From: Paenibacillus agilis
Lineage (GTDB): Bacteria > Bacillota > Bacilli > Paenibacillales > Paenibacillaceae
DNA: 64,000 bases
Direction: 5' to 3'
NCBI RefSeq assembly: GCF_007786455.1
Contig: NZ_VNJK01000001.1
Location: 62,001 to 126,000 of the forward strand
The notes under the pieces: generated by a model
The model's input: the letters and a program-made list of their open reading frames with translations, nothing else
Database searches by the model: none
Told to the model about the DNA's origin: nothing
Shown: in pieces, positions 42,885 through 56,400 of the stretch
Layout of the letters: each line of letters starts with the position of its first letter
How positions within the stretch are numbered: the stretch's first letter is position 1
Translations under genes and position numbers: made by a program

Positions 42885-42927
42885 AATAGGCGGTTCACCC
42901 GTTACGGAGCCAGCCTATTTTATTTTT
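42885..42927 (+). terminator. Terminator of the MerR-SMR operon
   Basis: AATAGGC-GGTTC pairs with GAGCC-A-GCCTATT, then TTATTTTT. Confidence 0.75.
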
Positions 42928-43748
42928 GTATAAATTCCAACATTTAATAGTGACCGATATCCTTTATGTATTGGAGGCTCAATGACCACTAGCAAGGAAA
43001 TTGACCACTGTTTGTCGATAGGAATAACTCCTGTTTCTAGTAGGTATGACATAGTAAAACGAAGGTTTTATTTGTGAAACGTTAGCGATAAATTATGAGA
43101 TTTGATTATATAAAACTGTATAAAAAACAGTAGGGGTATCTTACAAGTCATGTGATATTTTGTTAGAGTGGCAAGTACTTAAAGGTTACTTTCAAAATGG
43201 ATTTTACATAAATTAGATTAATTTTAAAAATAATTTTTGATACTATGTCATTTAAAACAAAGACTCAAAGTTGATTGGAATGATTAGGTGTCGTCTTCCA
43301 ATATTGGAATGGCAATGCGATTGATCACAGCTAAAATGCTTGGATGGTTTCGGTTTTTATTGAATTTCGCGTTGCTCGTAAACGTGGATCATTCTAGTCA
43401 ATGAGCACTTTTTTACGACACAAAACCATCGAAATTTATCGGTTGACAGAACTTACCTAAAGGAATATGATTTTGCTTAAAGAAATTTAAGGTTTGCATC
43501 CACTTATGAATTTTATCTCCAAATTAGAAATAATCTAGTGAAATTCCCTCTTCAGTTAAGACACCATTTTATCAAAAAACAACATTCCATCACCTCAGTA
43601 TTACTTCTTAATCCACTTAACTAATTTGCAGCACTAGAAACTCGACTCCACTATATTTTCCTAAACTTTTTAACGATTTCATTTACTTTATATCGTTAAT
43701 GACTTGTCTTAGTGCCTAACTAGGACGGCCCATTTTTGCACTTATTTA

Positions 43749-43765
43749 ATGCTATTAATTAGCAT
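43749..43765. promoter_or_regulatory. Inverted repeat near the putative NRPS operon promoter
   Basis: ATGCTA and TAGCAT around TTAAT, 13 bp before the -35 of the promoter at 43779. A regulator site is possible. Confidence 0.35.
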
Positions 43766-43778
43766 ATTTAGCTTATTA

Positions 43779-43807
43779 TTAAAGTTTAATAGTAATTTTG
43801 GTATTAT
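43779..43807 (+). promoter_or_regulatory. Possible promoter of the NRPS-PKS operon
   Basis: TTAAAG (weak -35), a 17-bp spacer and TATTAT. It is the best match in the 250 bp before the membrane protein gene. Confidence 0.4.
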
Positions 43808-43983
43808 ATCCATCATTACATATTCAATTAAATTTAGGAGGGATGTCAAAGACGGAGTGTATCATACATAGCTGTTGTTTGTTGCAAGCAGCATAGAGTT
43901 ATTGTCGCTTTCAATTACCAAATAACATCATATCGAGTAATTAATTACAGGAAAATATTCGGAGTTACATGGGAGGAATAAAT

Positions 43984-44463
43984 ATGTGGTTCTTATTGCT
44001 ATGGTTTTTAGGAATTGTTTCAGCGGTTGTACATTTGTATACTCTAGATTTCCCAAGTGCTACAAGTGAGATTAGTAGAATCCTGCTCCTGCATCAATTT
44101 GTCGTCACATTTGGACTTGTTGGCGTTATCGGTTATGTTGTGAACATTTGGAAGGCAGATCAAACGGCGAAGATGTTAGGCTGGCCTGGTGGACCGTTCC
44201 AAGTGAAATATGGCTTCTCTCAAGTTGGCTTAGGGATTATGGGAATCATGGCTATTTGGTTCCAGGGGAATTTCTGGGTAGGGGTGCTTGTTACGATGTA
44301 TATCTACGGTTTGAGCGGCTTGTGGTCTCATTCCTATGTCATGATAAAGAACCGCAAAGCGGATGCGGACAGTGTGTGCAACATTATTATGGATATCGTG
44401 TACCAGACGTTTATTACGGTATTGTCCATCTTGGCAGGCGGCATCTGGGTATTTGTTAATTAG
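43984..44463 (+). CDS. Small membrane protein of the NRPS-PKS operon
   Basis: A 159-residue protein with four hydrophobic segments (MWFLLLWFLGIVSAVVHLY; FVVTFGLVGVIGYVVNIW; GIMGIMAIWFQGNFWVGVLV; FITVLSILAGGIWVFVN). The middle KADQTAKMLGWPGGPFQVKY and YGFSQVGLGI motifs recall the DUF6790-type family, which I name tentatively. It starts at ATG 43984 after GGGAGGA; an earlier ATG at 43969 lies before that site. Its stop is 32 bp from the giant synthase start, so it belongs to the same operon. It could help export or tether the assembly line, but the function is unknown. Confidence 0.75.
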   Translation: MWFLLLWFLGIVSAVVHLYTLDFPSATSEISRILLLHQFVVTFGLVGVIGYVVNIWKADQTAKMLGWPGGPFQVKYGFSQVGLGIMGIMAIWFQGNFWVGVLVTMYIYGLSGLWSHSYVMIKNRKADADSVCNIIMDIVYQTFITVLSILAGGIWVFVN

Positions 44464-44495
44464 AGTACTGATGTTGAGAATCGAGGTGTTTGATC

Positions 44496-47400
44496 ATGAA
44501 AATGAATAGTGTTGAACTCACAGAAACTCAGAAGGGGATTTACTTCGACTGTTTAGTCGATAATCCCCTTTCCTACAACATTTCTGCAACGATCGTAATC
44601 GAAAATTTACATGAGAAGCATTTCGAAAATGCATTGAAATTGGTGATCGGTGAGCAAGAAGCACTGCGAAGCCATTTGGAGATCGTCAATGATTATCCCT
44701 TGTTGGTGATACATAACGAAGCAAGCGTTCCGCTTGTGAAAGCGGATATATCGGCTGCGGCAGGTCAGAAAGAGGAACTGTTACGCGGTATGTTCGAAGA
44801 AGAGCTGGCAACGAAATTTGATTTGACGGCAGCCCCATTATTTCGAGTGAAGCTTATCAAGTTTGAATCGAATAAGCATTTATTCATCATTTGCATCCAT
44901 CATATTGTCGCTGACGGATTATCGTTAGAGATGTTGAAGAAGAAGCTGATTGATTACTATAACAAATTGGTGAAAAAAGAGCCGTTCGTGTACAAGCGAG
45001 ATACGAGCTATTCTGCTTACATAAGTAAAGAGAATACGAAGCTCACTAGCGGAGGGTACAGCAAGCAGAAACAATATTGGTTGGATAAAATGGAGGGCGC
45101 TGAACCGTTGGCACTCCAACCCGACTATCCCGCGCGGAATAAACAACAAGACATAGGTAAAGAGAAGCGGTTTGAAATCCCAGCTTCTATGATGAAACAA
45201 ATCAACGAGCATTCGATGCAGCAAGAAGTTACACCGTTCATGTTTTTGCTTGCATCTTTCAGTGTACTTATGAATCAATACACACAAAATGAGGATGTCG
45301 TATTTGCATCACCATTCTCGCATCGTCCTAACTTAGATGTGGAAGAAACGATAGGCTGCTTCGTGTCAATGCTGCCCATGCGTTTCAACATCGCGAGCGA
45401 AGGTACATTCTCGTCAATCCTTGAACAAGTTTCAAAGGAATTTATCCAAGTATATAAAAATATCGGCTACCCGAACAATTTGATTATGCGTGACAGCCAG
45501 TTAATACCGATGCCAGGATCGCCTTCGATCCTGGATGTTTCTTTCGTGTACGATATTTACGAGGAAGTAGAAGGGGAGCATCTTGACGTTTCCATCGTGG
45601 ATCAAGATGTTGTGACATTTCCAGGCAGCATGATGGTTGTATGGAATAAAACACCGGAACATGATCTGATCAAAGTTCAGTACAAACCGGATATGTTCTC
45701 GGAGCACTCCATGGAGTTGTTCGGCCAACGATTCCTGAAGCTATTAGAAGTATTGGTTGCCGATGTACATATAACGATCAAAGATATCCATTTGTTGCTA
45801 GAGAACGAAGAAGAAAACATTTTGTCCGATTTCAATCAAACCGTTTACTTCCCATATGAGCCGCAGCATGCGATCCAGCTATTTGAGTCTAGAGTAGTGA
45901 AGAACCCTAGCAATATCGCATTGATTGAAGGCCAGAGAAAGCTATCTTATGCAGAAGTAAATGCAAAGGCCAACCAATTGGCACGTGCCATTTTAAAGTA
46001 TAAAAGTAAAGAAAATGAGTCAGTAGGCGTGCAGTGCCAACGCTCTATGGAGTTGGTCATTAGTATTTTGGCGATTCTAAAAGCGGGCTGCACCTATGTT
46101 CCGATTGATCCTGCTTACCCAGCAGCTAGAAAAGAATATATTTTCGAAGATGCTTCGATTTCTTTGCTGTTAACGACAGACCAACTGCCAACGGACTCGA
46201 ATTGGAAGGTAGATTATATATTCCTCAATGATGCACAGACATTTAGCGGGGATGATAGCAATCTAGTAGAGCCATTAGATCCATTTAGCTTGGCATACAT
46301 TATGTACACGTCTGGATCTACCGGTAAGCCGAAGGGCGTTATGGTAGAAAATCATAGTGTCGTCAATACCTTGCTGGATTTGGAAAGACGTTTCCCCGTA
46401 CAGAAGGGCGATGTTTTTCTATTAAAGACGGCATTTACATTTGATGTATCGATTACAGAGCTTTTCGGCTGGTTTATGGGAGAAGGCTCGTTACTTATTT
46501 TAGAGCCTGAGGGAGAAAAGAATCCTCAGCTGATTCTGAATGAGATCTACAACCATCAAGTTACGCATATCAACTTTGTTCCTACGATGTTCCGCCTCTT
46601 CTTAGAGTTATTTGATATCGATGCTAATGTTGCCATGCTTCAATCACTGAAATGGATATTTGTTGGTGGAGAAGCGGTTACTCCAGATATTTTGCAGAAA
46701 TTCTACGCACTTAACACCAATATTAAACTCGAAAATGTGTATGGGCCTACCGAATGTACGATATGGGTATCCCATTATTCGTTGCAAGACTATACAGGTT
46801 CAGCCAACATACCGATCGGCCAGCCTTTGAATGAGTCTCGCTGGTACGTCGTTGGGAAACACGATAATTTGCAGCCCATCGGCATCCCAGGGGAATTGTG
46901 CTTGAGTGGTGTAGGTCTGGCAAGAGGCTATTTGAATTTAGAAGAGCTGACGAAAGAAAAGTTCGTTCTTAACCCATTCTTCCGAGAAGGAATCGATCAG
47001 GACTGCTATCGCTATATGTATCGCACAGGCGATCAAGTACGCTGGCTTCCTAGCGGGACGATTGAATATTTGGGACGAATTGATTTCCAAGTAAAAGTCC
47101 GCGGTGTTCGGCTTGAGGTGACAGAGATTGAGAACGTCATGTCCGAGTATGAGGGCATTATTCAAGCTGTTGTCGTTGTAAAAAAGCAAGGCAATAATCC
47201 AGCCATGTTATGTGCTTATTATCTTTCTGAGCAAGAAATCCCGGTTACGGAGCTAAAAGCACATTTGTCCAAGCAGTTGCCATCCTATATGATTCCTACG
47301 TATTTCGTTCATAAGACAGAGCTTCCTCACAACAACAGCGGCAAAATTGATCGCAATGCACTGAAAAAAGATGTACAATTTCTGGCCGCCGATTCGCATG

Positions 47401-50400
47401 CTGACTATATTCCGCCAACAACCGAAATGGAGAGTGTAATTGCTGCTGCGTGGCAAGAGACGCTGTCTATTCCTCAAGTTAGCCTCGATGATAACTTTTT
47501 TGATATCGGTGGCAATTCACTGACCTTGATTCAACTGCATAACAAGCTTAGGAAACGTTTGAGCGTTGATTTCTCTATCACGTTGTTTTTCCAACATCCA
47601 ACGATTCGTTTGCTAGCCGAGCATTTTACCAAAGAAGAAACCGAGACGATTACGAACCGCGAATCTCATTTTACAAGGGATGACAAGATCGTTCGTAAAG
47701 ATATCGCCATTATTGGTATATCGGTACATGTGCCTGGAGCAGACAGCGTACATGAGTTTTGGGACAATTTGAAAAATGACAAAGAGAGCATTCATTTCTA
47801 TACCGATGAAGAATTGAAGGATCTAGGTATTCCTGTGGATGTGATCCAATCTCCTAATTATGTGAAGGCAAAAGGACGGATAAACGACATCGATAACTTC
47901 GATGCGCCGTTCTTTGATTATACACCTGGTGAGGTTCGTATGATGTCGCCGCAGCTGCGTCATCTCTATCAAGGGACATGGGAAGCACTTGAGGATGCAG
48001 GTTATTATCCGGGGTCCACTTCATCCAGAATCGGGATGTTTATCGGTGGCTCCGATGATTTTGAATGGTATCGCAACGTGCTGTTTGCAGACAATGACTA
48101 TAGTGAAAAATATCAGGCATTTACGCTGAGCACGAATCACTTTTTAGCGACGCGAATTGCCTACAAATTGAACATTAAAGGACCGGTGTACTCGGCGCTT
48201 ACAGGCTGCTCGACGACATTGGTGACGCCGCATTTGGCGTGCCAATCGCTTATTTTGGGCGAATGTGATCTAGCTGTGGCAGGGGGCATTACGATCGAGC
48301 TGCCGAATGAAGGCGGATATTTCTATGAAGATGGCATGATGTTCTCCCCAGATGGACACTGCCGACCATTTGACGCTAAAGCACAAGGTACGATGTTCTC
48401 CAACGGTATGGGGCTCGTCGTGCTGAAAAGACTGGATGAAGCGTTGGCTGACGGCGATCAAATCTATGCGGTCATTAAAGGCTCAGCAATTAACAATGAT
48501 GGCAATCATAAAATTGGATTTTTGGCGCCGAGTGTAGAAGGACAAGCAGATGTTATACAGCAGGCTTATCGTGTAGCAGGAATTGATCCTGAGACGGTTA
48601 GTTACGTGGAAGCGCATGGTACAGGGACATCGCTCGGTGACCCGATCGAAGTAGAGTCGTTAACGAAGGCATTCGCATCGGACAAGAAGCAATTTTGCTT
48701 ATTAGGCTCTGTAAAAGGAAATGTAGGGCATACCGATACAGCAGCTGGCGTTGTTGGTCTTGCCAAGGTAGCGCTCAGCATGAAGCATCAATATATTCCT
48801 GGCACGGTGAATTATAACGAACCGAATCCGAAGATTGATTTCGCGAACACGCCTTTTTCTGTAACGAATCATGGGCTTGCATGGGGAGATATGGAGATGA
48901 AACAAAATATCATTCGTGCTGGCATTAACTCCTTTGGTGTAGGGGGAACGAATGCACATATGGTGCTTGAGCAGGCTCCTACGACAGGGGATAGCAGTCC
49001 TGATGACAAAGTGAATTTGCTTCTATTCTCAGCAAAGAGTACTTCATCCCTCGCAGCTACTTCTAATAACGTCGTTAACTATTTATTGCATGCCAAAGAA
49101 ACGAGCTTGTCGGATGCAGCTTGGACGTTGCAAGTTGGAAGACAGCCATTTACGTACCGCAAATCGTTAGTTGTGAATGAAAGCTTTTATAGCGATCCGA
49201 ACCATGTTCTCCAAGCTCTAGGAGAGAGTGTCGTAACAGAGGCGGCATTAGGTAATGGTCCCGTTTATTTTATGTTCTCTGGTCAAGGCAGCCAATATCA
49301 AGGGATGGGACGCGATCTCTATTATTCAGCAGAGCGCAGCGCTATTTCTAGTTTGTTTAAGCGTCATATCGATCACGTTTACAGCTGCTTGGCGGATGCT
49401 GAACGAGCGGCGTTTATCGAGATTATTTATGGAGATCAGAATCCGCAGCTGATCAACCAGACGGAATATAGTCAATTTGCTTTATTTGCTACGAGCTATG
49501 CACTGGCCAAATCTTTGATGGATATTGGCATTCAGCCAGCGGGTATGCTTGGCCACAGTATCGGGGAAGTGACGGCTGCGACGGTCGCTGGTGTATTTGA
49601 GCTCAAAGATGCAGTGGACATCGTCAGATTCCGTGGACAAGTGATGCAGAAGCAGCCACCAGGCGTCATGCTTGCGGTTATGGCTGATGCGCAAGTGGTT
49701 AAGCCTGTGCTGGAAGCAGATGTGTCGCTAGCTCTGGAAAATACAACGAATAGCTGCGTAGTTGGTGGCAGTGAAGAAGCAATTTCACGCTGCGAGAAAC
49801 AACTAGAGAAGCTGGGCTGGAAGTGTATGCGCGTGAAAACCTCGCATGCTTTCCATACGCCAATGATGGCAGATGCCGCACGGGAGTTTCAGGCTAAGCT
49901 GGCAACGTACAGCTTGCAGGAGCCTAAAATACCTATCGTTTCGAATACGACAGGTACATGGGTTCAGCCACTGGAAATGACGAGCGTTGAGTATTGGTCG
50001 AAGCATATTTTAGAGCCGGTTCAGTTCGCAAAAAATTTATCGGAAGTGCTGAAACAGGAACGGATTGTCGGTATTGAAGTAGGAGCAGGACGTACACTGA
50101 GCACATTTGCAAGACAGCATGAGCAGCATGCGGCCGGAAAACATAGCTTTATCAATTTGATCCGTCATCCACAAGAAGTAGACAACGATGTGGAATATAT
50201 CAATAAGAAACTCGGTGATATTTGGTCCGCAGGTGTTGAAATTGACTGGTATGCGTGTAAAGGATCGGCTGTGCGCAGAAGAGTTTCACTCCCGACTTAC
50301 GCCTTTGAGAAGATGTCTTTCCCAATCAATATTCAAACTGCATCTGCACCTCTCGTATTGGCACAAGAACCGATTGAACTGCCAAATCGATATATAGCCG

Positions 50401-53400
50401 CAGCTGGGATTTCACCTATAAGGGAGAATAAAGGCGATATTCTCGATCTGGTAACAGAGGCTTACAAGTCGGTATTTGGATTTGATTCCATTCAGGCTGA
50501 ACAGAACTTTTTCGCGCTAGGCGGAGACTCCTTAAAAGCAGTCAGCCTATCGTCATCCATCAAGCATTACATTGGCGTCAAAGTGGATGTAGGCGATTTA
50601 TTTAAATATCCATCTCCAGGTGCATTAGCTTCTTATTTGAATACGAGCACCGTGCAGACTTCGAATGCGATGCGTATTCGTACGGCGGACAAACGAGACT
50701 ACTATCCGCTTTCATCGGCACAGAGCCGCATGTTTGCTTTGTCTTTGCTGGATAAAGACAGTGTCGCGTACAATCTTCCGTCTGTAACGAGAATTAAGGG
50801 TCGCTTGGATAAGGAGCGGTTGGAGCAGACGTTTGCGAAGCTGATACAACGACATGAGTCGCTGCGGACCTCATTCCATATTCAAGACAATCAGCCTGTT
50901 CAGATTATTCATCCGACAGCTGATGTTCCTATTGCTTATTCAAGTAAAGAGGTGTCCAGCGATAACGACATTTATCCACTCGTCCATTCGTTTATACAAC
51001 CCTTTGATCTTGAGCAAAGGCCATTGTTTAGAATTGAGTTGGTGAATATCGGGGAAGATCATTCCTTGTTATTGTTTGATCTGCATCATATTATTGCGGA
51101 CGGTACGTCTGTTGAAACGATTACGAGGGACTTTAATCAGCTGTACTTCGGTGGAGAACTTCCAACGATGCTGCAATATAAGGATTATGCCGTGTGGCAG
51201 CAGGATTACTTGAAGTCTCAAGAAATGAAGCAGCATCGAGATTATTGGCTCGACCAGCTAGGAGATGATCTGCCTACCTTAGAGCTGCCGCTTGATTACA
51301 AGCGACCTGCTGTGAAGGAGTTTGTAGGCGGTAGAATTCATTTCGGCTTGGACAAGCAGCTAAGTGCCAAGCTGATCGAATTCGCGCAGGCTACTGAATC
51401 GACCTTATTTATGGTGCTGCTGAGCGCTTGGAACGTGCTGTTGTCCAGATATTCTGGGCAAGAGGATGTTATTGTGGGCACTCCAGTCACTGGCAGAACA
51501 CAAGATGAAGTAAAAGACACGGTCGGCATGTTTATCAATATGTTGGCGATGAGGAACTTCCCGCAGCACGATAAGACATTTATCAGCTTCCTGCATGAGG
51601 TGAAAGGAAATGCATTGCGTGCTTACGAGCATCAAAGTTATCAATTCGATGACTTGGTTGAGCAGCTGCAGCTGAAGCGGGAATTAAATCGTAATGCTTT
51701 ATTTGATGTAAGCTTTGATTTTCAAAATATGGAGCTGCATGATCTCGAAGTTGATAACATTCGGTTCACGCCCATTCCATTTGATACAAAAACAGCTGCC
51801 TATGACTTGGTCATGACTTGCCAAGAGGACAAGAAGAATCAAATCATTGGCGGATTCCTTGAGTATTCCTCTAGTATTTTTGCCAAGGCAACTGCGGAAC
51901 GAATGATTGAGAGCTTCAAATGCATCCTTCAGCATGTGATGGAGGATCAGGAAGCATTGTTGTGGCATATTAACCTCGTCTCTCCAGAAGCGAAGCAGAT
52001 AATGATACATGACCTTAACGACACGGCGTTGGAGTATAATCCTTCACTGTCGATTCAACAAATGTTTGAACGCAATGTAACCAACCATCCTGACAAAGTA
52101 GCGTTGTTGACTGCTGGCGGAGGGCAGTTTACGTATCAGGCATTAAATGAAAAGGCGAATGCATTGGCTTGGCATTTGATCCAGCTTGGTGTACAAGCCG
52201 ATTCCGTTGTCGGCATTATGCCGGAACGAGATGAGCACTTATTAATCGCGATTTTGGCTGTGTTGAAGGCTGGGGGCGCCTATGTGCCGATTGATCCGAA
52301 TTTTCCAAAAGAACGAATCAATTACATGCTGTCAGCAAGCGATATAAACGTGTTGATTACGTCGAATGCATTGCAGGAGTCCCTCGAATATGACGGTACA
52401 ATCGTCGATTATACGAGTCAGGGTATTTACCATAACAACAGCAGCAATCCAACACCGCTAGTAGATAAAGGGCGATTAGCTTGTGTAATCTTTACGTCCG
52501 GCTCTACAGGAAAACCTAAAGGAGTCATGGTTAACGAAGGCTCTATGGTCAACTTTATTCAGGATATTTTGCATCGAAATATTTTCGAGCATGAAGATGA
52601 TCGTGTTATTTGTGTAACGACATTGTCGTTCGATATTTTTGGATTTGAGTCACTCGTCCCATTATGCACGGGTCATTCGATTTATTTGGCGGATGAACTC
52701 GAACAGATGGACCCTGCGTTAGCGAATCAAAAAATTGTTGAGCATAACGTGACACATATTTTAAGCACCGTTTCACGGATCAAAGCTTTCGTAGAGAATC
52801 CAGAGTTTGCGCAGGCTTTGAAACAGCTGAGATGTATTTTGAGCGGCGGGGAGAACTATCCGCTTGCCTTGCTGCAAGAGCTGCAGCAGCGATCTCAGGC
52901 GAAGCTGTTTAATATGTACGGACCGACGGAGACGACGATTTGGTCGACTACGAAGGAACTTACACATGCCGATTCGATTAATATCGGCATGCCAATTGCC
53001 AACACGCAAGCTTATATTATGAATCCGGCGGGTAAGCTGCAGCCTATCGGTGTGTTTGGTGAATTGTATATTGCCGGTAATGGACTTGCGCGTGGTTATT
53101 TAAATAACGAAGAAGAGACGAATCATAAATTTGTTACCGTGTCCGAACTTCCACATACACGTCTTTATCGTACGGGCGATCGGGCTAGAATGAACGAAAA
53201 AGGCGAGATTGAGCTGCTGGGCAGATTGGATACTCAGATCAAAATTCGAGGCTACCGCATTGAACTGGCAGAAATCGAAAAAGTGATCCTGAGCCATAGC
53301 CGTATTCGACAAGCCGTTGTGACGGTGATGGATGACAAGCTAGGCAATAAGCATCTTGTCCTTCACTATTGCACAAGAGATGCAGGGGCTTCTTCAAATG

Positions 53401-56400
53401 AAGACAGCTCGTGGCTGAAACTATGGTTGAAAGAACAATTGCCACACTACATGATACCTTCCTACTATTCACATCTAGAAGAAATGCCAGTGCTGCCTAA
53501 CGGAAAAATCAATAAAAATGCGCTGCAAATACCAGTCGAACAAAGTGTATCCGTAGAAAAAGAAGTCATCTTGCCATCGTCCAACTTGGAGCGCGAGTTG
53601 TTGGCTTGCTGGAAAGAAGTACTTAACTTGAATCAAATCAGTATTCGAGATAATTTCTTTGACGTGGGCGGCAATTCGTTAGGCTTAATACTCGTCAACA
53701 ATAAGCTGACTTCTATATTGGGGCGCTCCATTCCATTATTGCAGATGTTCCAATATCCGACGATTGAATCCTTGGTGAAAAGTCTTAAGGAAACGGAAAT
53801 ACTTGATACGACTACTAGTACAAATGTAAGTTCAAGTACTAGTGCAAGTGCAAGTGCAAATACAAATACAAATACAAACGTGAGCGCAGGTGTGGGTACA
53901 GGGCCAAGCATAAGTGACGAGATAATTACCCATGCTTCAGCTTCAACGCCATACAAGAAAACTGCCTCGCGAGACATTGCTGTTATCGGAATGGCCTGCA
54001 AGTTCCCAGGCGCGAACAATACGGAAGAGTTCTGGCACAATATTCTCAACGGCGTGGAGTCGATCACGAACTTTACAGATGAAGAGCTATTGCAATCTGG
54101 AATTGATGCCGACACATTATCGAATCCAAAATATGTACGGGCAAAAGGCTACTTGGACGGCATTGAATATTTTGACTCAGACTTTTTTGACTATCCGTAC
54201 CAGGAATCGAATATGATGGACCCGCAAATTCGCATTCTTCATCAGTGCGTATGGGAAGCGTTGGAGCATGGCGGCTACAATTCTTCTACGTATGCTGGCA
54301 AGATTGGCTTGTTTGCTGGCAGTGGTTCAAGTTTGCCGTGGATGACGCGATTTTTAGGGCGTCAGCATGATTTCCTAAGCGCGTTTGAAGCGTTGACGCT
54401 GAATGAAAAGGACTATTTAACGACACGAGTATCCTACAAGCTGAATTTGAAAGGGCCGAGCTTCAATATCCAAACGGCATGCTCTACTTCATTGGTGGCC
54501 ATCCATCAGGCCATCCAGTCGCTCATCAACGGAGAGTCCGATATGGCGATTGCAGGTGGTGTATCCATTTCCTATCCGAGAAAAGAAGGGTACTTGTGGC
54601 ATGAAGGGATGATTCTTTCTAAGGACGGGCATTGCAGACCGTTCTCTGATGATTCATCGGGTACCGTTTCTGGCAATGGGTGCGGTCTCGTCCTGTTGAA
54701 GCCGCTTGATGCAGCGAAGCGAGATGGAGATGCGATTTATGCGGTGATAAAAGGCTCAGCCATTAACAATGATGGAACCGAGAAGATTGGCTATACTGCG
54801 CCGAGTGTAACGGGACAAGCTCATGTCATTGATGCTTCACTCCGTCATGCAGGCGTACCTGCTGAGGATATATGCTATCTGGAAGCTCACGGAACAGGGA
54901 CGAAGTTGGGCGATCCGATTGAGATCGAAGCATTGAAGCAAGCTTGGCATACGAATAAACGCAATTACTGTGCAATTGGCTCTGTGAAGGCGAATATTGG
55001 CCATCTGGATGCTGCTGCGGGTGTAGCTGGATTTATTAAAACAGTGTTGATGCTCCATCATCGGACAATTCCTCCACAAATTCATTTCAACAAGACGAAT
55101 CCGATGATCGATATGGAGAATAGTCCGTTCTACATATCGACAGAAGCGAAGAGTTTGAAGGCTTCGGAGCAAACGCTGCGAGCAGGTGTCAGCTCGTTTG
55201 GTATCGGTGGAACGAATGTGCACGTTATTGTCGAACAGCCTCCACTGGAGCATAAGAACAGTTTGTCAGAAACGATCAATATTTTGCCATTCTCGGCACG
55301 AACAGAGACTGCGTTGTCTGTTACGAGTCAAGAGGTTGTGAGCTATTTACAGGAAACTGATGCGCTGAATCTTTCAGATGCAGCGTGGACCCTGCAAGTA
55401 GGTCGTAAAGCATTCGAATACAGAAAAGTACTCGTCGTGAAAGATTCGCTTCGCAGACATAATGACGAAGCGATAGCCGATTTTGTCAGCAGTCCAACTG
55501 CTAAGCTGGATGATATTACGAGAACGGTCGTATTTATATATCCAGATGAGGACAGCTATTCCTTCGGCATGGGTAGAGACTTATACGTGTCGGCCTATAA
55601 CAGTAAAGGCTCCGAAATATATAAATCTTATGTAGATCAAGTTCTCTCGCGGCTGCCGAGAGAGGAACGCGAAGTGTTGAAGCAAGTGCTCCGCGGTGAT
55701 GAGCGGTATATAAACGAGGACAATACGATAAATCGTCATTTAGCTGTGTTTGCTATCGGATATGCACTGGCGAAGACACTGATTCACGTAGGTGTTATGC
55801 CTGGGTTCTCATATGGTCAGCGTATCGGGCAATTATCCGCGATGGCGGTGGCAGGCGTGTTGAGCCTTGAAGAGGCGATTGCGCAGCTCAAAAGTCATCG
55901 TGTGCATCATGTTCATCAAATGGATGAGATTGCCGCTAGCTTGAATGGCGAATTATCCGACAGAAGACTGCCTCGCACAACGTTAATCACTTCGGCTGAA
56001 CGATTGGAAGAAACATTAGCTGATCAGAAGGCGCTGTTGATCACGTTAGGTGCGCCTAGCCTTCTAACAGCGGGCGACCTGGAAGGCGTGTATTCGGCAG
56101 AAGTGCATAAGTCGCTGCATCTGATCGAGCACTCTAAAGAGTCGAAAGAATCGGTAAGTAGCAGCGATGTTGTCCATTTCAATCAGGTACTGGGCAGCAT
56201 ATGGTGTTACGGAATCGATATCGATTGGCAGGCATTAAAAGGAGATGCCATTAGAAGGCGTATTCCGCTGCCAACGTACGTATTTGACAAGAAATATCAT
56301 GATCATGATGTTTCACTGTTCCAGATGAGTGGCGGCGGTCAGCATCAGAACAACCCAAATGTCAGCACTGTTGGGCTTGTGCCCGCAGGTGAGCTGGATC

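Larger units (their letters stand above)
42928..43983. other. Long AT-rich gene-free region before the NRPS-PKS operon
   Basis: About 1.05 kb without a defensible gene. It contains an inverted repeat ATGCTA / TAGCAT with 5-base centre at 43749-43765. A possible sigma-A promoter (TTAAAG, 17 bp, TATTAT) lies at 43779-43807, about 175 bp before the membrane gene. A strong ribosome site AGGAGGG near 43835 is followed at once by ATG and a 17-codon frame. TGACCACT occurs twice near 42982-43010. No transposase or RNA gene was identified. Confidence 0.5.

Noticed and set aside
42960-43020. Insertion-sequence end suggested by two TGACCACT copies
   Set aside because: No terminal inverted partner, transposase fragment or target duplication could be found nearby.
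43836-43900. 17-codon ORF after AGGAGGG in the NRPS leader
   Set aside because: The ribosome site touches the ATG (no spacing) and the peptide is not recognisable.
53633-54115. 160-codon minus-strand frame in the NRPS linker region
   Set aside because: It is the antisense reading of a repetitive linker; the plus-strand frame is continuous and carries T and KS domain motifs on both sides.
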